DNA of 64,000 bases. It comes from Aphidius gifuensis. Its lineage: Eukaryota; Arthropoda; Insecta; Hymenoptera; Braconidae. A program made the translations under genes and the position numbers. The notes beneath the pieces are model-generated. The model was not told where the DNA came from. It was given only the letters and a program-made list of their open reading frames with translations, and searched no databases. Shown here in pieces: positions 20,616-31,154 of the stretch (position 1 is the first letter of the stretch; each line of letters starts with the position of its first letter). Where the stretch lies: NCBI RefSeq assembly GCF_014905175.1, contig NC_057789.1:20786555-20850554 (forward strand). Reading direction: 5' to 3'.

Positions 20616-21299
20616 AGTAAATGACCTTGAAGTTTTGCCCTACTATAAACCCTTACATTGTTAAAATCTAGGAAATAAGTTGCGAGTAGTGTATACTTAT
20701 CTTGATTTAGAAAATCATGCCCCAGTCGTGAAATTCCTAGAAATGTAAATTTTTCTTTATCAGGATTTTTCCTTACTTGATCATTACATTAATTTTTTAA
20801 TAATTGAGTACTTTGTGTAATAAAAAGATTTTTCACAATTTTTTCGCCCTGATTTTTTGAACCATGAACACAGTGCGCTAAAAATCCATTGTAATTTTTG
20901 AATGGAAAAGCTGATACTAAATGCAAAGGACCCCAACGTTTTACACATAAAGCAAGATGCAGTAGCTGATGAACATTATATGTATATTCTCTATCAGTAT
21001 ATAGGTTCTCGATATCTCTAAAGAAAAATTTAAAATAAAGATTGGCCTGAACTAGGTCTACTTGTGTTATTTTTTCTTGTAATAAGACAATAACTAATGT
21101 TGAAAATATAGTTCAGGCAACTCACCGGCGAGTGTAGGAATAGAATAATAAAGAATCCACATCAATATCCTCCACGCTTTAAAAAAATAAATCTCAAAAA
21201 TACTACGTGCAATTCGATGAAAACGAGCTGGAGGTTGTATATTTTTTATATAAAGGATTCGATATCATCATGATAATGACTAATATTCCACGGCCCTCA

Positions 21300-21955
21300 T
21301 TTGTTAACCCAAATATTTCCAAATTGTTTATGTTCCGTCGGAAAGAGAGGTAAGTGAGAAGAGAAAGAGAGAGAAAAAGTAAAATTCATTTTGAGAAAAT
21401 AAAATAAAAGGCAAAATAAAATAAAAAAATAAAACATACAACACATTGAGCTAGCGAGTCTAATCCTCTGACGGCACGAGCCGATGCCGACTAATCCTTC
21501 AAACTGACAACTTTTGCCATTAGAAAAATGTTGCAGTTTGAGGACAATGAGGATTAGGCCGCTGACCTCGAAGACCACCCAGTCTTTCGAGGAATACCAT
21601 AGAATACATGTAAAAACATTTTGGAAGTTTTGTCGGGTCCAAGCGACGCTTGGTTATACAAGCGTCGTTTGGCCTTCTAGAATTTTCCAGATTTTTCATT
21701 ACTAAGGCCCAGAAGCTGGTTAGCGTCCTGGACCTTTTTTCTAGCATCAGTTGCTTTTGCAATCCCGTAGTCTACGGAGCTCTCTCTTGTCACTTGCTCT
21801 TACAAAAAATCAACTTAAATAAATTCAAGTTAATAAATAAATTTAAACTAATTTGATAAACAAGTTAAATAATAATATAAATTTTAAATAATAATTTTGA
21901 ATGATGATAATTAAAATTAAACGAAAACAAATACAAAAAATTATTGTGTTGATTA
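21300..21955 (-). other. Insert inside the CACTA relic, unrecognised
   Basis: This block separates two parts of the CACTA reading frame. Its 21.44-21.79 kb portion has a higher GC content than the surroundings and holds minus-strand frames, for example one translating to ATDARKKVQDANQLLGLSNE. No family is recognised. The rest is AT-rich. Confidence 0.4.
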
Positions 21956-23120
21956 TTTAAATATATATCCTAAATTTAATACTAGATATAAATCCCTTAA
22001 CGGGCAATATATCCAACAGTTTACCTACACCAAGTAGCACAGAGTGCAAGAATTCCGGAGTTGTACAGGTTGATAATAGAAGTGATGGTATCGTAGATAT
22101 AATAGTAGTACCCTTTATTTCTATAACATGAACTTTTCGTGTATTTTGGGACTCGTTAATTACTTGCTCAGCTTCAGCAGCTTGTGCTTTTATATCTGTA
22201 TCGTTTCTTAATTCACTTGGGTTTTCTGCGAATGCATATACACGAATTTCCCGCTTTCCTGGATTTACTGTTTCACATCTTGAAGTCATTATTTCACAGA
22301 TATTGCAGCCAAATTTTCCGTTGAAGCTTAGCATATTGAGAAGTTCTGCTCTAGCTGGTGCATCAGCCGTAAATAGAGGAGCCGTTATCTTTGAAACGTT
22401 GACTTGCTTTGTCTCTAGATCAATCCAACTTACTCCTTCCTCGTAGCACTTTTTTAACTTGTAGGAGAAAAGACGAAGAAAAGTATTCATCCAAGGTTTT
22501 TTATCTGGATCATACCAGAGACCAGCTACAACAAGATGATTTTCTCTCAAATGAGGTAGTAATTCAGCAATCATGAACATTAGTTGCCAACAGTTACTTT
22601 TGCTGCTCTTAACCAAAGAGAGACCATCAGTATTTAATATCAGAGTTAAATCGTGAAGTTTCTGGCCAGGTCTTGAATTTACTCTTTTATAATCAGAGCC
22701 ATCTTTGATATCTGTGATTAAATTTGCGTTAAGAGTTTCATTGAATAGCATAAGTTTGTTTGCCAGACTTTGATGTTCAAACAAATACTTGATTTAACTT
22801 GAAATATCTAATTCATAAAAAAAATGTGTAGTCTCGGTTTTTTTACATGAATCGCAAAGCAATGTTCGTCTTTCAATTTCTTTATATGCTCTACAATTTT
22901 TACAATAATTATGTTTTATTGCCGTTTCTTTGGGAGCTTTTTGTTTGATATATTCAAATAATTCATGAATTGTTTTAGGCATGTTATTATAATCAGGAAG
23001 AAGTTTTTGTATTAATTTAATAATACAGATTAATGTTGATTGAGAGATTTTTTTTTTAAGATATATGTCCATAATTTCGAGAACAGCTCTATCAGTTGTT
23101 ATTTTACAACCTGGATGAAC

Positions 23121-24172
23121 TGTAACGAAATTTGGCAGATCTCGCGCTCCCGAAAATAATTAGAGGTCTAGTCTGAGGGGTTTTATCGACTAAGACGCTA
23201 ATTGATACCATCGGTTTGTGAGTGGCCTTGATAGTGACATCTATTTTCGCCTGAATGTCAGTGTTGACTTGGTAGACATCCGCCACGAGCGGATAATCCG
23301 GATTCCTACCCACTGAGCTGGCTGATGGCACCAGGACTGGTAACAGTCCGTGGTTGGCTTCCGATGAAGCTAGCTGACTCCTTGGTGGAGTTGATGTAGA
23401 CATGCTCCTATGGAGGCTAGTTGATATCGCTGGTGGAGCTGGCATGACTTCTTGGTGGAGTTAGCCGACTTAGACGATGACGTCGACTGGGTCCTAGGGT
23501 GGAACTAGTTGATGTCATTGATGAGTACAACCAAGCTCCCGATGCGTTGTGCATGCTCCCGAGGGTGATTTACGATGTCGCTATGCTGCATAGGTAGGAC
23601 GTTGTATATCACTCGATCGTTCGCTCTAGTGTGGTTACTTACGATCAAGGTAACCTATAATCGAGTAGTCAGATGCATAGAGTGGCCCGGCGTGAGACCA
23701 GCGTGGCTGCGGATGGACTTTATGTTCGACTACTTGGTGAAGTAGAGAGAGTAGGCAATAGGAGGATATTTGGTAAAGCCTGCGAGGTACGAATATCCTC
23801 GTTCTCGTATTGACTTAGGTTATGCGAGTTAGGTAAACCAAAGTTAATGTCCACGGTAATAATCGCCGCCGCTGGGTGAGGTTATTACGCTCCTGGCCAA
23901 AACTTCAATCCATATACATTTTAGTAATGGTGCCCGAGTGACGTTTTGGAACCAATATGGTGGACCGCACCCCTCCATCATTTCTTGCTAAACTAGTCGC
24001 TATCGAAATGGCCGTCGGCGGCCATTGCTCTGGAAACTACCCCACAGTCCGTTGGTTGCCGTTATACACCAGCTGGCTCCCTCCTGGCGGTAAGAGAGGA
24101 GGATGGTGAGAAAACCTCGTTGATCCCATAGTAGCTGACGCTCCTACTTTACCAGTGGAAAAATTAGTTACA
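23121..24172 (-). mobile_element. Solo LTR of a retrotransposon, 1052 bp
   Basis: On the minus strand it starts tgtaactaatttttcc and ends tctc/ttcgttaca, the canonical TG...CA boundaries, and is flanked by gaac (23117-23120) and aaac (24173-24176), a 4-bp duplication with one mismatch. Deleting the LTR and one 4-bp copy rejoins the CACTA reading frame exactly (SGYV + HPGCK). It is markedly more GC-rich than its surroundings. A second copy (1225 bp, opposite orientation) is at 54829-56053. The frame at 23104-23445 is part of the LTR, not a gene. Confidence 0.85.
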
Positions 24173-24560
24173 AAACATATCCAGACTCTACCGACTTCCA
24201 ATCATTATTGGTATAATGAATGTGCAAATCTTCAGTATCATCATCCTCATCCTCATCGTCAATATCATATATGTTTTCATCATTCGTAATTGATTGCAAA
24301 CTTTCAAAGTTGAAGTCTTACTGTATATTTTCACTGAAAATTGTTCAACTTTCCATTTGGTATGATCACATTTTCGGAACTATCATCGGATTAATCATTA
24401 TCATTATCACTCAAAATCTCGAATACATTTTCATCTCGAATGACGTCAGGTGTTTCATTTTGCTGATTTATTTTGAAAACATTAATTCCATCTATTTTAG
24501 TATTTTTTTCAGCTGCTCTTACATATTTCATAAGTGATGAATATGGTATCTGAAAATTGA

Positions 24561-25960
24561 AAAAATAATGTGATATTACAAAACAATCGATATTATATAC
24601 TTATATAAAACATTTTTAATGATTGTAAACCTGGCTTTCCTACGTGAAAACATTGCTAAATAAGTTTGAAATTAAATACAGCGTAAGATTCTCCGATATA
24701 TCGTATAAAATGTTTTACTTTTCACACAGTAAAAATATGCAGCTATGCAAGTCTTTAATTTTATCTGCCGTTAGAATTTGTAGAATATTTTTGCTTTTTA
24801 TTGAATTATTCAATTATTCTTTTTTTATTGAAATATTTTTACATGGAAGAAACGAAGGTTTAGAGAAGATTTTTTGGAGGACTGTTTTTTACATAGAACC
24901 AAAGAAAAAAAAAAAAAAAACTTTAACTGGAATCGAATCCATGCTACCCTTAGCCTTACATCAAATTCTACTAAATGCCTCATTTTTTTGTTCCATAACC
25001 GAAAATATATACTAAACGGCTTAATCATTATAAGTTGTATTTTATCAATGACTTAACTTTCAAAATAATTATCTGAATAAAAACACAATAAATAATTCAT
25101 TGTATTAAAAGAATACACAATTATTTTAGATTTTTTAGAGACTACTGTTCCCAAAAAAAAAAAAATGTTCCCCAATAAAATAGTAATTGTTTTAAAAAAT
25201 TCTTATAGCTCAAATTTTGCATATGTTTTCCTTTTTTATTTATTTTATTTTTTATTACGCCAAACATAAATGTGTAGAGACATCTGGCTCGGTGCATATT
25301 AGATTCTACTTTTTACAACATAATTTGTTGAAGAACAAAAAGTTTATTCATCTGGTATAATATTGTATTATTTTTTTTTGCGTAAGATTTTCGTTAGAAC
25401 TTATCTATAAGGAATAACCATTACACACATGACGGGGCTTATGTTCGATTTTTTCTAAGCATGTCAAACAACGATTAAATAAATGTTTTTTCTTTTTATG
25501 GAATGACTTATAATTATTTCATTTTCATTAAAATAATATTTATAAACTTGAAACATGGAGTAAACAAAGGTTTGGAGAACGATACACTGATAATTGTCAA
25601 AGATTTTCAAAGTAAGAAAAGATGATTGTTAAAAAATGCTGTCTATATAGCAATATACCAGGTTCAATTCTGGGTCAATTTCTTTCAAAAAGTCCTTTTA
25701 GAATATTTTAAGGATTTCTTTTACCATAAAAAAAAAGTGACTCTAACTGGAATCGAATTCATGCTACTTCAAGCCCCGCCTAAAATTATTCTGCCCAAAA
25801 TCGTTGTCCTCAATATAAGGTACATCACTCTTTTCGCGAAAAAATATAATTTCAATTTTCAATTTAATATAAGTATTATTTTATTTATTTTAATACTTTT
25901 TTAAGAAACTTACATAAATTGTTAAAAATATTTTTTTCCAAGTTACATGTATTGGATTTT
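24561..25960. other. Gene-free AT-rich stretch
   Basis: No supported gene. Two segments at about 24840-24985 and 25555-25790 resemble each other (aaggtttagagaa, then actggaatcgaatccatgct versus actggaatcgaattcatgct). The second box reads, on the minus strand, like a tRNA B box, so these may be remnants of a tRNA-derived SINE. The open frames here cross both copies and are not convincing. Confidence 0.4.
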
Positions 25961-25964
25961 ATAA

Positions 25965-26165
25965 TTATAATATCATTTTTTCAACATAAGTGAATTTACA
26001 TCCATTTAATCCTCCTGTGTATGTGAAACGAACCCGTCCTTCTTTAATGCATTTGTTGAAAGATTCATACTCAACAGGATTCGCTATAAAACAATCAACA
26101 ATTCTCTTCGGCAAGAAAAATTCGGTGTCATTTCCAACTCTAGCAATTATGCTCGGTCCATATTT
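25965..26165 (-). pseudogene. Polinton-associated LPKR protein fragment
   Basis: The minus-strand frame gives SKYGPSIIARVGNDTEFFLP, KRIVDCF, then GRVRFTYTGGLNGCKFTYVE and a stop at 25965. Small proteins with a conserved LPKR box near a Gly-rich strand recur in large DNA transposons, including Polinton-like elements; this is recalled, not tested. Codons upstream of about 26165 are the antisense of the polymerase fragment, so the real N-terminus has been lost at a rearrangement junction. Confidence 0.4.
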
Positions 26166-26450
26166 AGAGGTGGTTATACATATATTGAAATGCCTCAGTT
26201 TATTAAAAATAAACGAGCTGTTGTAAATATACAAAATTATGACGAATATTGCTTTTTATGATCAGTAACAGCGGCATTACATCCAGCTAAATTAAATTGT
26301 AACCGTGTGAGCTCATATCCAGACTTTAAAACAATATTAAAATATGAAGGCATTCGATTTTCTTTCGCCTTAAAAGATGTACCAAAATTTGAAAAAATAA
26401 ATAAGTTATCAATAAATGTTTATCGAATAGAATGTGAGAAAAAAAATGAA
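26163..26450 (+). pseudogene. Polinton/adintovirus-like DNA polymerase B fragment
   Basis: About 95 codons on the plus strand: IEMPQFIKNKRAVVNIQNYD, EYCF, then after a TGA (26259-26261) SVTAALHPAKLNCNRVSSY, YEGIRFSFALKDVPKFEKIN and KLSINVYRIE. This pattern (nuclear hxxxN-D-xC-F-x-W-S followed by a KDIxxFE block) is the N-terminal portion of protein-primed polymerase B from Mavericks and adintoviruses. The TGA sits at the position of the usual Trp. Exonuclease and polymerase motifs are absent. It is squeezed between two minus-strand fragments of the same element, so the copy is rearranged. Confidence 0.7.
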
Positions 26451-27093
26451 ATAGTACTTTATCGCCAAAGATATATTTATTTTTTGGTTTTCTATTAATT
26501 TTAAAATTTTGATAAATACTCTTTAATATATATTTCTCGTTAGTTGAATTAACATCTAGGGGCTTCATTTTTATTGTTCGATGTTTTGTATTATTATATT
26601 GTTGTAATATATCTGGTAATATTTTTTGCCATTTATATGAACCTTGAAGAGTAAACTTCTTCCACATGAGATTTTTTAATGTACGATTTAATCGTTCAAC
26701 AATTGATGCTTTTAAATTGCTAAACTTGTGATATAAATGTATATTATATTCTTTCATCAATGTTTGAAATTCTTTATTCCAAAATTCTCGACCCTGATCA
26801 ACCATCAAATTCTGTGGATGACGTTTTTGCACTAGGACAGATTTCATGATATTGGTGACGTCTTTACCATTTTTTGATTTTACAGGAATTGCCCAAGCAT
26901 ATTCAGAAAATGTATCTATAATTGTAAGTAAATATTTGTAACCATTATTGACAGATGAATAAGGGATCATTTCAACAAGATCTGCTTGCCACGTTTCATC
27001 GAGACCTCTAATATCTATATGATGTCGAATATAATTTCTACATGCTGGTCTATGAAGCTCTTCAACTACTTGAGCTTTTTTGTCCTCTATCAA
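26450..27093 (-). pseudogene. Polinton/adintovirus-like retroviral-type integrase
   Basis: About 215 residues. The rve core is intact: ETWQADLVEMIPYS (first Asp), YKYLLTIIDTFSEYAWAIPV, LMVDQGREFWNKEF (second Asp) and ASIVERLNRTLKNLMWKKF (Glu), with 33 residues between the second Asp and the Glu. NTKHRTIKMKPLDVN and GDKVLF follow, after which the frame enters the antisense of the polymerase fragment. The 5' side lacks an ATG: a stop lies directly upstream of the first codons, so the N-terminal zinc region is missing. The gene lies on the same strand as the fibre-like and ATPase pieces. Catalytic residues are present, but the protein is truncated at both ends. Confidence 0.8.
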
Positions 27094-27345
27094 TTAATTC
27101 TCTTAATCGAAAATTAATTTCTGAAATATTTATCGTGTTTTTTAAATTTTTTTCAGAGTTTTCTTGAATATTTTTTTTTAAATAACTTAATTTATTTTTT
27201 ATGTTGTGTGTAAAAATTTTTATGTCACTGTTAGCTCCTTCTAAAATATTAAGCTTATTTTCTAGATTTTTTAGAGATTCAGTGAAGTTTTGATTATCAC
27301 TTTCAAACTTATTTAAAATTGAAACTCGGTTTCCGAGATTTGTAA

Positions 27346-27772
27346 TTAAGTTACGATAGAATTTTTATTGGTATCCAATTCAACTACTTTTTTATCAGGC
27401 TGATAAATTACATCTGTGTTACGTGTTGCAAGAACTTGTAGTGATTCAATCAGAATAGATTGATTGTTTTGATTTATTTTTATTTCACAATTAAGTGAAT
27501 CTTTGAGTGTAGTATTAGTATCAGCTATGTCTCTCAAAGACAACGTTATTTGTCTCTTCTTTTACAATATTGCGTACTATTTTCACCGATGCTGCATCTG
27601 TAATCAATACAGGATCAGCGATATTACACAGTCTTCGATAATTAATATCACAATGTCCGTCTTTTGTTATTTTAAAACCCTCACCAGGAGGTCCACGTGT
27701 ACCCTTAGCTTTATTTTACTTTGTGTTAATTGGCGTCCGAAAACATCGATGCTCATGTTTGTTTGATCGATG
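27346..27772 (-). pseudogene. Fibre-like structural protein fragment of the Polinton relic
   Basis: A start MSIDVFGRQL at about 27745 is followed by a frame shift into RGPPGEGFKITKDGHCDINY, RRLCNIADPVLITDAASVK, another break, then NQSILIESLQVLATRNTDV and DKKVVELDTN. A GPPG collagen-like step followed by repeated (A/N)DPV...DA(V/A) strands is typical of virion fibre or tail-fibre-like proteins carried by adintoviruses and Polintons (recalled family knowledge). At least three frame breaks. The coiled, Asn/Glu-rich stretch at 27100-27340 may be its C-terminal continuation. Confidence 0.5.
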
Positions 27773-27814
27773 GATATCAACTGAATAAATTTATGTTATG
27801 CACATTAATTACTA

Positions 27815-28217
27815 GATTATTTCAGCCTCTTTTAATTCTTCTATAATTGAAATTATTTAGTTATTATTTCCATGATTTACAGCTGCTTGAGAAGCTATCA
27901 AAAGTCTAAGACGATCAATAAGCTCATTGGGATCATCCCAATAAACATAATCGATTGCAGAATTATTAGTCATTTTATATTTACATTTTTTTCAATCAGT
28001 GGGGCTACTTGAAAATAATAATTATAGTAAGCTTGGTGTTTCATCATATATATTTGTTCGAATTAGCAATATGAATGTTATTATCTTTAAATTCAACTTG
28101 TGAATTTCCAAATTTAAGCATATTATCTTGTTTTGATTTCCGAATAGTATAACCACTATCTGAATGCTTTTGTCTATTAAGTTTCTTTAAATATTTTTGA
28201 GTATTTTTTTGGGTAGA
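27815..28217 (-). pseudogene. Conserved Polinton hypothetical (WDDPNEL protein)
   Basis: An upstream part, about 28217-28025, reads LKKLNRQKHSDSGYTIRKS and MLKFGNSQVEFKDNNIHI. After two breaks, an ATG at 27971-27973 opens a 38-codon frame with AIDYVYWDDPNELIDRLRLL and IASQAAVNHG, a stop at 27857-27859, and in-frame remains IISIIEELKEAEII beyond it. I recall this combination of a GNSxV strand and a C-terminal YWDDPNELxDRLRLL helix as a recurrent uncharacterised Polinton/adintovirus gene. Function unknown. Confidence 0.5.
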
Positions 28218-28309
28218 GTGAACGTTTGATTCAAACTATTATGAGAGCTCAGAGCACTTTCAAACGATGAATCAGCCATTCGATCTTCTCAACTATCATC
28301 ATCATCATC

Positions 28310-28450
28310 ATCATCATCTCATATTATCTTGTTTTTCACATGAAACATCATCAAAAATCATAACAGAGTTTGGTTTCGTGTCTTGAGGTTGAAGTACTTG
28401 TTCATGTTTATTAAAAGGAAAATAACCGATACGTTTCACAGATTGTAATC
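28310..28450 (-). pseudogene. Packaging ATPase (FtsK/HerA-type) fragment
   Basis: About 40 codons: VKRIGYFPFNKHEQVLQPQD, then TKPNSVMIFDDVSCEKQDNM. The hydrophobic strand ending in two Asp (VMIFDD) is a Walker B motif, and the following SCEKQ stretch is characteristic of the genome-packaging ATPase of Polintons. Walker A and everything N-terminal are missing. The 3' side ends in a GAT/ATC trinucleotide run (28300-28322). It abuts the oppositely oriented virion gene at 28461. Confidence 0.55.
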
Positions 28451-28460
28451 ATTTTTCTAG

Positions 28461-28757
28461 CAATTTATATTTCGGCTATCTCGGTTACCTCGTGTTTTAC
28501 CATTACCAGCAAAAATTGAAGGATTTTTACCGTTTTTAATGCTTTTTTTTGCTGGTTTTAGTGAAGTGGGTGCTTTATCAGGTGGAGCTGCTACAGTAGT
28601 AAAAACTATCAATAAAGCAAATGCTGCGAAAAGTAGACTTGAAGAAAATAAACGTCATGATACAAAAATGGAATCAATTGCTTTAGGAAATGGTTTGTTT
28701 TCGCAGCCTCATAAAAAAGGATTTGGTTTATTTTTAAAGCCGTCAAAAAACATGTAA
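28461..28757 (+). pseudogene. Small hydrophobic virion-core-like protein
   Basis: The frame is open from 28461: LPRVLPLPAKIEGFLPF, then a Gly/Ala-rich hydrophobic segment (FFAGFSEVGALSGGAATVV), a charged helix KTINKANAAKSRLEENKRH and a basic Gly/Phe/Pro tail with GLFSQPHKKGFGLFLKP. A membrane-active Gly-rich helix plus basic tail, placed directly before the protease, matches the small core protein of adintovirus-like elements, a counterpart of adenovirus minor core proteins. No proper ATG. The frame ends at 28757, and the protease frame begins one base off, so the two may once have been fused. Confidence 0.55.
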
Positions 28758-29116
28758 AGCTACCACATCGAGCGTTGACTGATATTGATCTCATCGAATA
28801 TGCAAAAATTTTAAAAATTCCATATTTTCGAGGTGTATTTATGAGAAATGATTTACCTAAACCAGGTGCTAGGAAGTGTGAGTCATCAATAATCAATCTT
28901 GATGATAAAGATGGTCCCGGTACACACTGGGTTGCATATAAAAAAAAAAATGATCAAGTTATTTATTTTGATAGTTTTGGAGACTTAAGTACTTCCGAAG
29001 AACTTAAAAAATATCTCGGTGTTGGTAACATTAAATATAATTATAAGAATTATCAAAAATATGATACAATTATATGCGGTCATTTATGTTTAAAATTTTT
29101 AGCTGGAAAATTATAA
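28755..29116 (+). CDS. Adenovirus-type maturation protease of the Polinton relic
   Basis: About 120 residues from KLPHRALTDIDLIEYAKILK. Motifs: YFRGVFMRNDLPKP, then DGPGTHWVAYKKKN (catalytic His in THW), VIYFDSFGDLS (Asp) and YDTIICGHLCLKFL (nucleophile Cys in CGHLC, with Gln upstream in NYQKYD). This is the cysteine protease shared by adenoviruses, adintoviruses and Polintons (PRO, Ulp1-like fold), which matures capsid proteins. Catalytic residues and length look complete and the frame is open. The start is uncertain because no ATG precedes the first conserved residues in frame. The minor capsid gene follows 33 bp later on the same strand. Confidence 0.75.
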
Positions 29117-29148
29117 ATACATATTTACATATAGTTTTAACATTAGTC

Positions 29149-29829
29149 ATGCGTGATTCGTTCACGCTAACACTGTCTGGAGCCTCCTCTATTCTAGAGG
29201 CTCAATATTTGCCACCAATAGAATTATCTCAAGATAAAAATTATGTTATGGGACTTGTTGAATTATTAACATTCAATTCAATACCAAATATTGATGAATA
29301 CAATAATAAATTTCATGTGGGTGACTATATAATTACAATACCTACTGGCACTTATGAAATTGAAGATATTGAAGACTATATAAAGAAAGAATTACTAGAA
29401 ATTTCTCTGAGTATTAAAGCTAATACAAATGTATTATGTTGTGAAATATTATGTAATAATTTTATAAATTTCCAAGAAAATAATACTATAGGTCGATTGC
29501 TAGGATTTTCATCACAAATATTAACGCCAAATGTTGTGCATAAATCAGATTTGACTGTTACTATTATAAAAGTCAATGCTTTGCGTATTGAATGTAATAT
29601 AACGACAGGTGCTTACATGAATGATCGACCAGTTCCCACGATTCATGAATTTTTTCCTTGTGTTCCAAAAGGATATAAGATTATAGAAGTGCCATCGCAT
29701 GTCATTTATCTTCCAATCACCGTACAAGCAATACACAATATTCAATTAAAAATTGTTGATCAAGACGGAGACTTAGTGAATTTTCGAGGAGAAACTATAA
29801 CAATACGTTTGCTTGTAAAGCGCCTATAA
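29149..29829 (+). CDS. Minor capsid (penton-like) protein of the Polinton relic
   Basis: An open frame of 226 codons from the ATG at 29149 (MRDSFTLTLSGASSILEAQY) to TAA at 29827-29829. It is beta-rich, with PPIELSQDKNYVMGLVELLT, DYIITIPTGTYEIEDIEDYI, RLLGFSSQIL and a C-terminal IVDQDGDLVNFRGETITIRL. A single-jelly-roll minor capsid protein just before the major capsid protein is the standard Polinton/adintovirus order, and the 'IPTGxYEIEDIxxYI' block is a hallmark I associate with it. No internal stop in 680 bp, unlike its neighbours, so this part is well preserved or recent. Confidence 0.75.
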   Translation: MRDSFTLTLSGASSILEAQYLPPIELSQDKNYVMGLVELLTFNSIPNIDEYNNKFHVGDYIITIPTGTYEIEDIEDYIKKELLEISLSIKANTNVLCCEILCNNFINFQENNTIGRLLGFSSQILTPNVVHKSDLTVTIIKVNALRIECNITTGAYMNDRPVPTIHEFFPCVPKGYKIIEVPSHVIYLPITVQAIHNIQLKIVDQDGDLVNFRGETITIRLLVKRL

Positions 29830-29831
29830 TA

Positions 29832-30798
29832 ATGGGAATCGTTTTTCCCATATGGTGCTTCAAAATTTAATAATAGTGATGAAATAAGAATTGGAATTCA
29901 ACATCAAGACTTGTGTTTATTACTAAGTAAAAGTTCACTGCATATTACAGGAAAATTTACAAAAAGTAATGGAACTGCTGTTGCTGCTACAACTTCTCCT
30001 GTTAAAATGTCAATTGCTCATATGTTTGAAGAAATTCGTTATGAAATAAATGGCATTGAAGTAGATCGTAGTAAAAATGTTGGTATTACAACTTTAATTA
30101 AAAGATATGTATTATTTAACCCCAATCAAAAAGCATTGCTTGAAAATGCAGGCTGGATAAACGATGAAAAAATATTTGATACAGATACAAACGCATATAA
30201 ACAGACAACTGTTGCTGATGCTGCTGCTGAAAATGTAAAAATTAGTTTGGAAAAAATTGAGTGGATAGTGCCATATATACGAGTGTCAGACAAACAAAAA
30301 ATTCAATTACTTAATTTTATTGCAAAAGATTCATCTATAGCAATGAGTTTTCGTACTTGGGAACTGTATGATTATCCTTCGCTACCAGCAACAACGAAGC
30401 ATATTTGGAGTGTTAAAACATCAACACAACTTAAGAAACCAAGATACGTCATCGTTGGTTTTCAAACAGCACAAAAAAATGTTGCAAATAAAGATGCCAG
30501 TCTTTTTGATCATTGTAAGATGAGAGATATTAAACTTTTCTTGAATTCTCAATCATATCCATATGGTAATCTTAATATCAACATAACACAAAACCAATAT
30601 GCTTTATTATATGACATGTTTGCTCAATTTCAAGTTTCGTATTATGGAAAAGAGTCAGAACCATTATTGACTAAAAAAGAATACATGGATCAGGCTCCTC
30701 TTATTGTTTTGTTGTCAATGTTTAACTTTTATGGAGTAAACATCGAAATGTTTAAAAAAATAAATCTACTGACGAATATTCTGATGAAACTCCCTTGA
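29832..30798 (+). pseudogene. Major capsid protein (double jelly roll), C-terminally truncated
   Basis: The frame opens directly after the minor capsid stop: WESFFPYGASKFNNSDEIR, LHITGKFTKSNGTAV, MFEEIRYEINGIEVDRSKNV, TLIKRYVLFNPNQ, then IEWIVPYIRVSDKQKIQLL, FRTWELYDYPSLPA and DHCKMRDIKLFLNSQSYPYG. These blocks match Polinton/adintovirus hexon-like MCPs. The first visible codons have no ATG. After MFNFYGVN (about 30740) the expected C-terminal strands are replaced by unrelated sequence, so only about 310 residues remain. A second frame from about 30760 (DEYSDETPLIEETKAEKEE) continues to 30905 and may be a different gene fused at the break. Confidence 0.75.
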
Positions 30799-30934
30799 TC
30801 GAAGAGACAAAAGCTGAAAAAGAAGAAAGAAAACAACAACAATACAACGAACCAAAATCCAAAGATTCTAAATTTTTTTCGGCTTGGTCAAAAAAAGAAA
30901 AATAATTAAAAAAAAACGTTTTGCTTCAAAAATA

Positions 30935-31123
30935 ATGGATAAGAATACAAGTGGTAATAGCTCCTCGCGTTCGAGTGGAATGCAATACGAATCAAAAGTT
31001 GAAAAAGATATGAGGAAAAATTATTTTGAAATATCTAAATCATTGCGATGTTCTGAGCCATATTATGGTTATGTAAAGCAAGGAAAATATGGCTCAGTAG
31101 GAGATCATCGACAGAAATATTAA
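30935..31123 (+). CDS. Short Ser/Lys-rich ORF, unknown (62 aa)
   Basis: ATG at 30935, stop at 31121-31123. MDKNTSGNSSSRSSGMQYES and YGYVKQGKYGSVGDHRQKY. Polar, no domain, no signal or membrane helix. It sits downstream of the MCP on the same strand, so it could be a late gene of the element, but I do not recognise it. Confidence 0.35.
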   Translation: MDKNTSGNSSSRSSGMQYESKVEKDMRKNYFEISKSLRCSEPYYGYVKQGKYGSVGDHRQKY

Positions 31124-31154
31124 TTACGATTTGTGATTGAAAAATAATAAAGAA

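Larger units (their letters stand above)
20630..24560 (-). pseudogene. CACTA/EnSpm-type transposase relic, interrupted twice
   Basis: Pieces in order on the minus strand. 24560-24173: acidic N-terminus ending SVESGYV. Solo LTR at 23121-24172. 23116-21957: HPGCK, a CxxC/CxxC ribbon (YCKNC ... LLCDSC), then LTLILNTDGLSLVKSSKSN, VVAGLWYDPDKKPWMNTFL, FTADAPARAELLNMLSFNGK and FGCNIC, with a single stop at 22794-22796. An unrelated 21.30-21.95 kb insert follows. 21290-20640: ARFHRIARSIFEIYFFKAW, YTYNVHQLLHLALCVKRWGP and PFKNYNGFLAH. The DGxxLFKSS, GLWxDPxKPxM and DAPARA blocks and the NVHxLLHL tail are those of animal Transposase_21/DUF4218-type proteins of CACTA elements. Broken and surely inactive. 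Confidence 0.65.
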
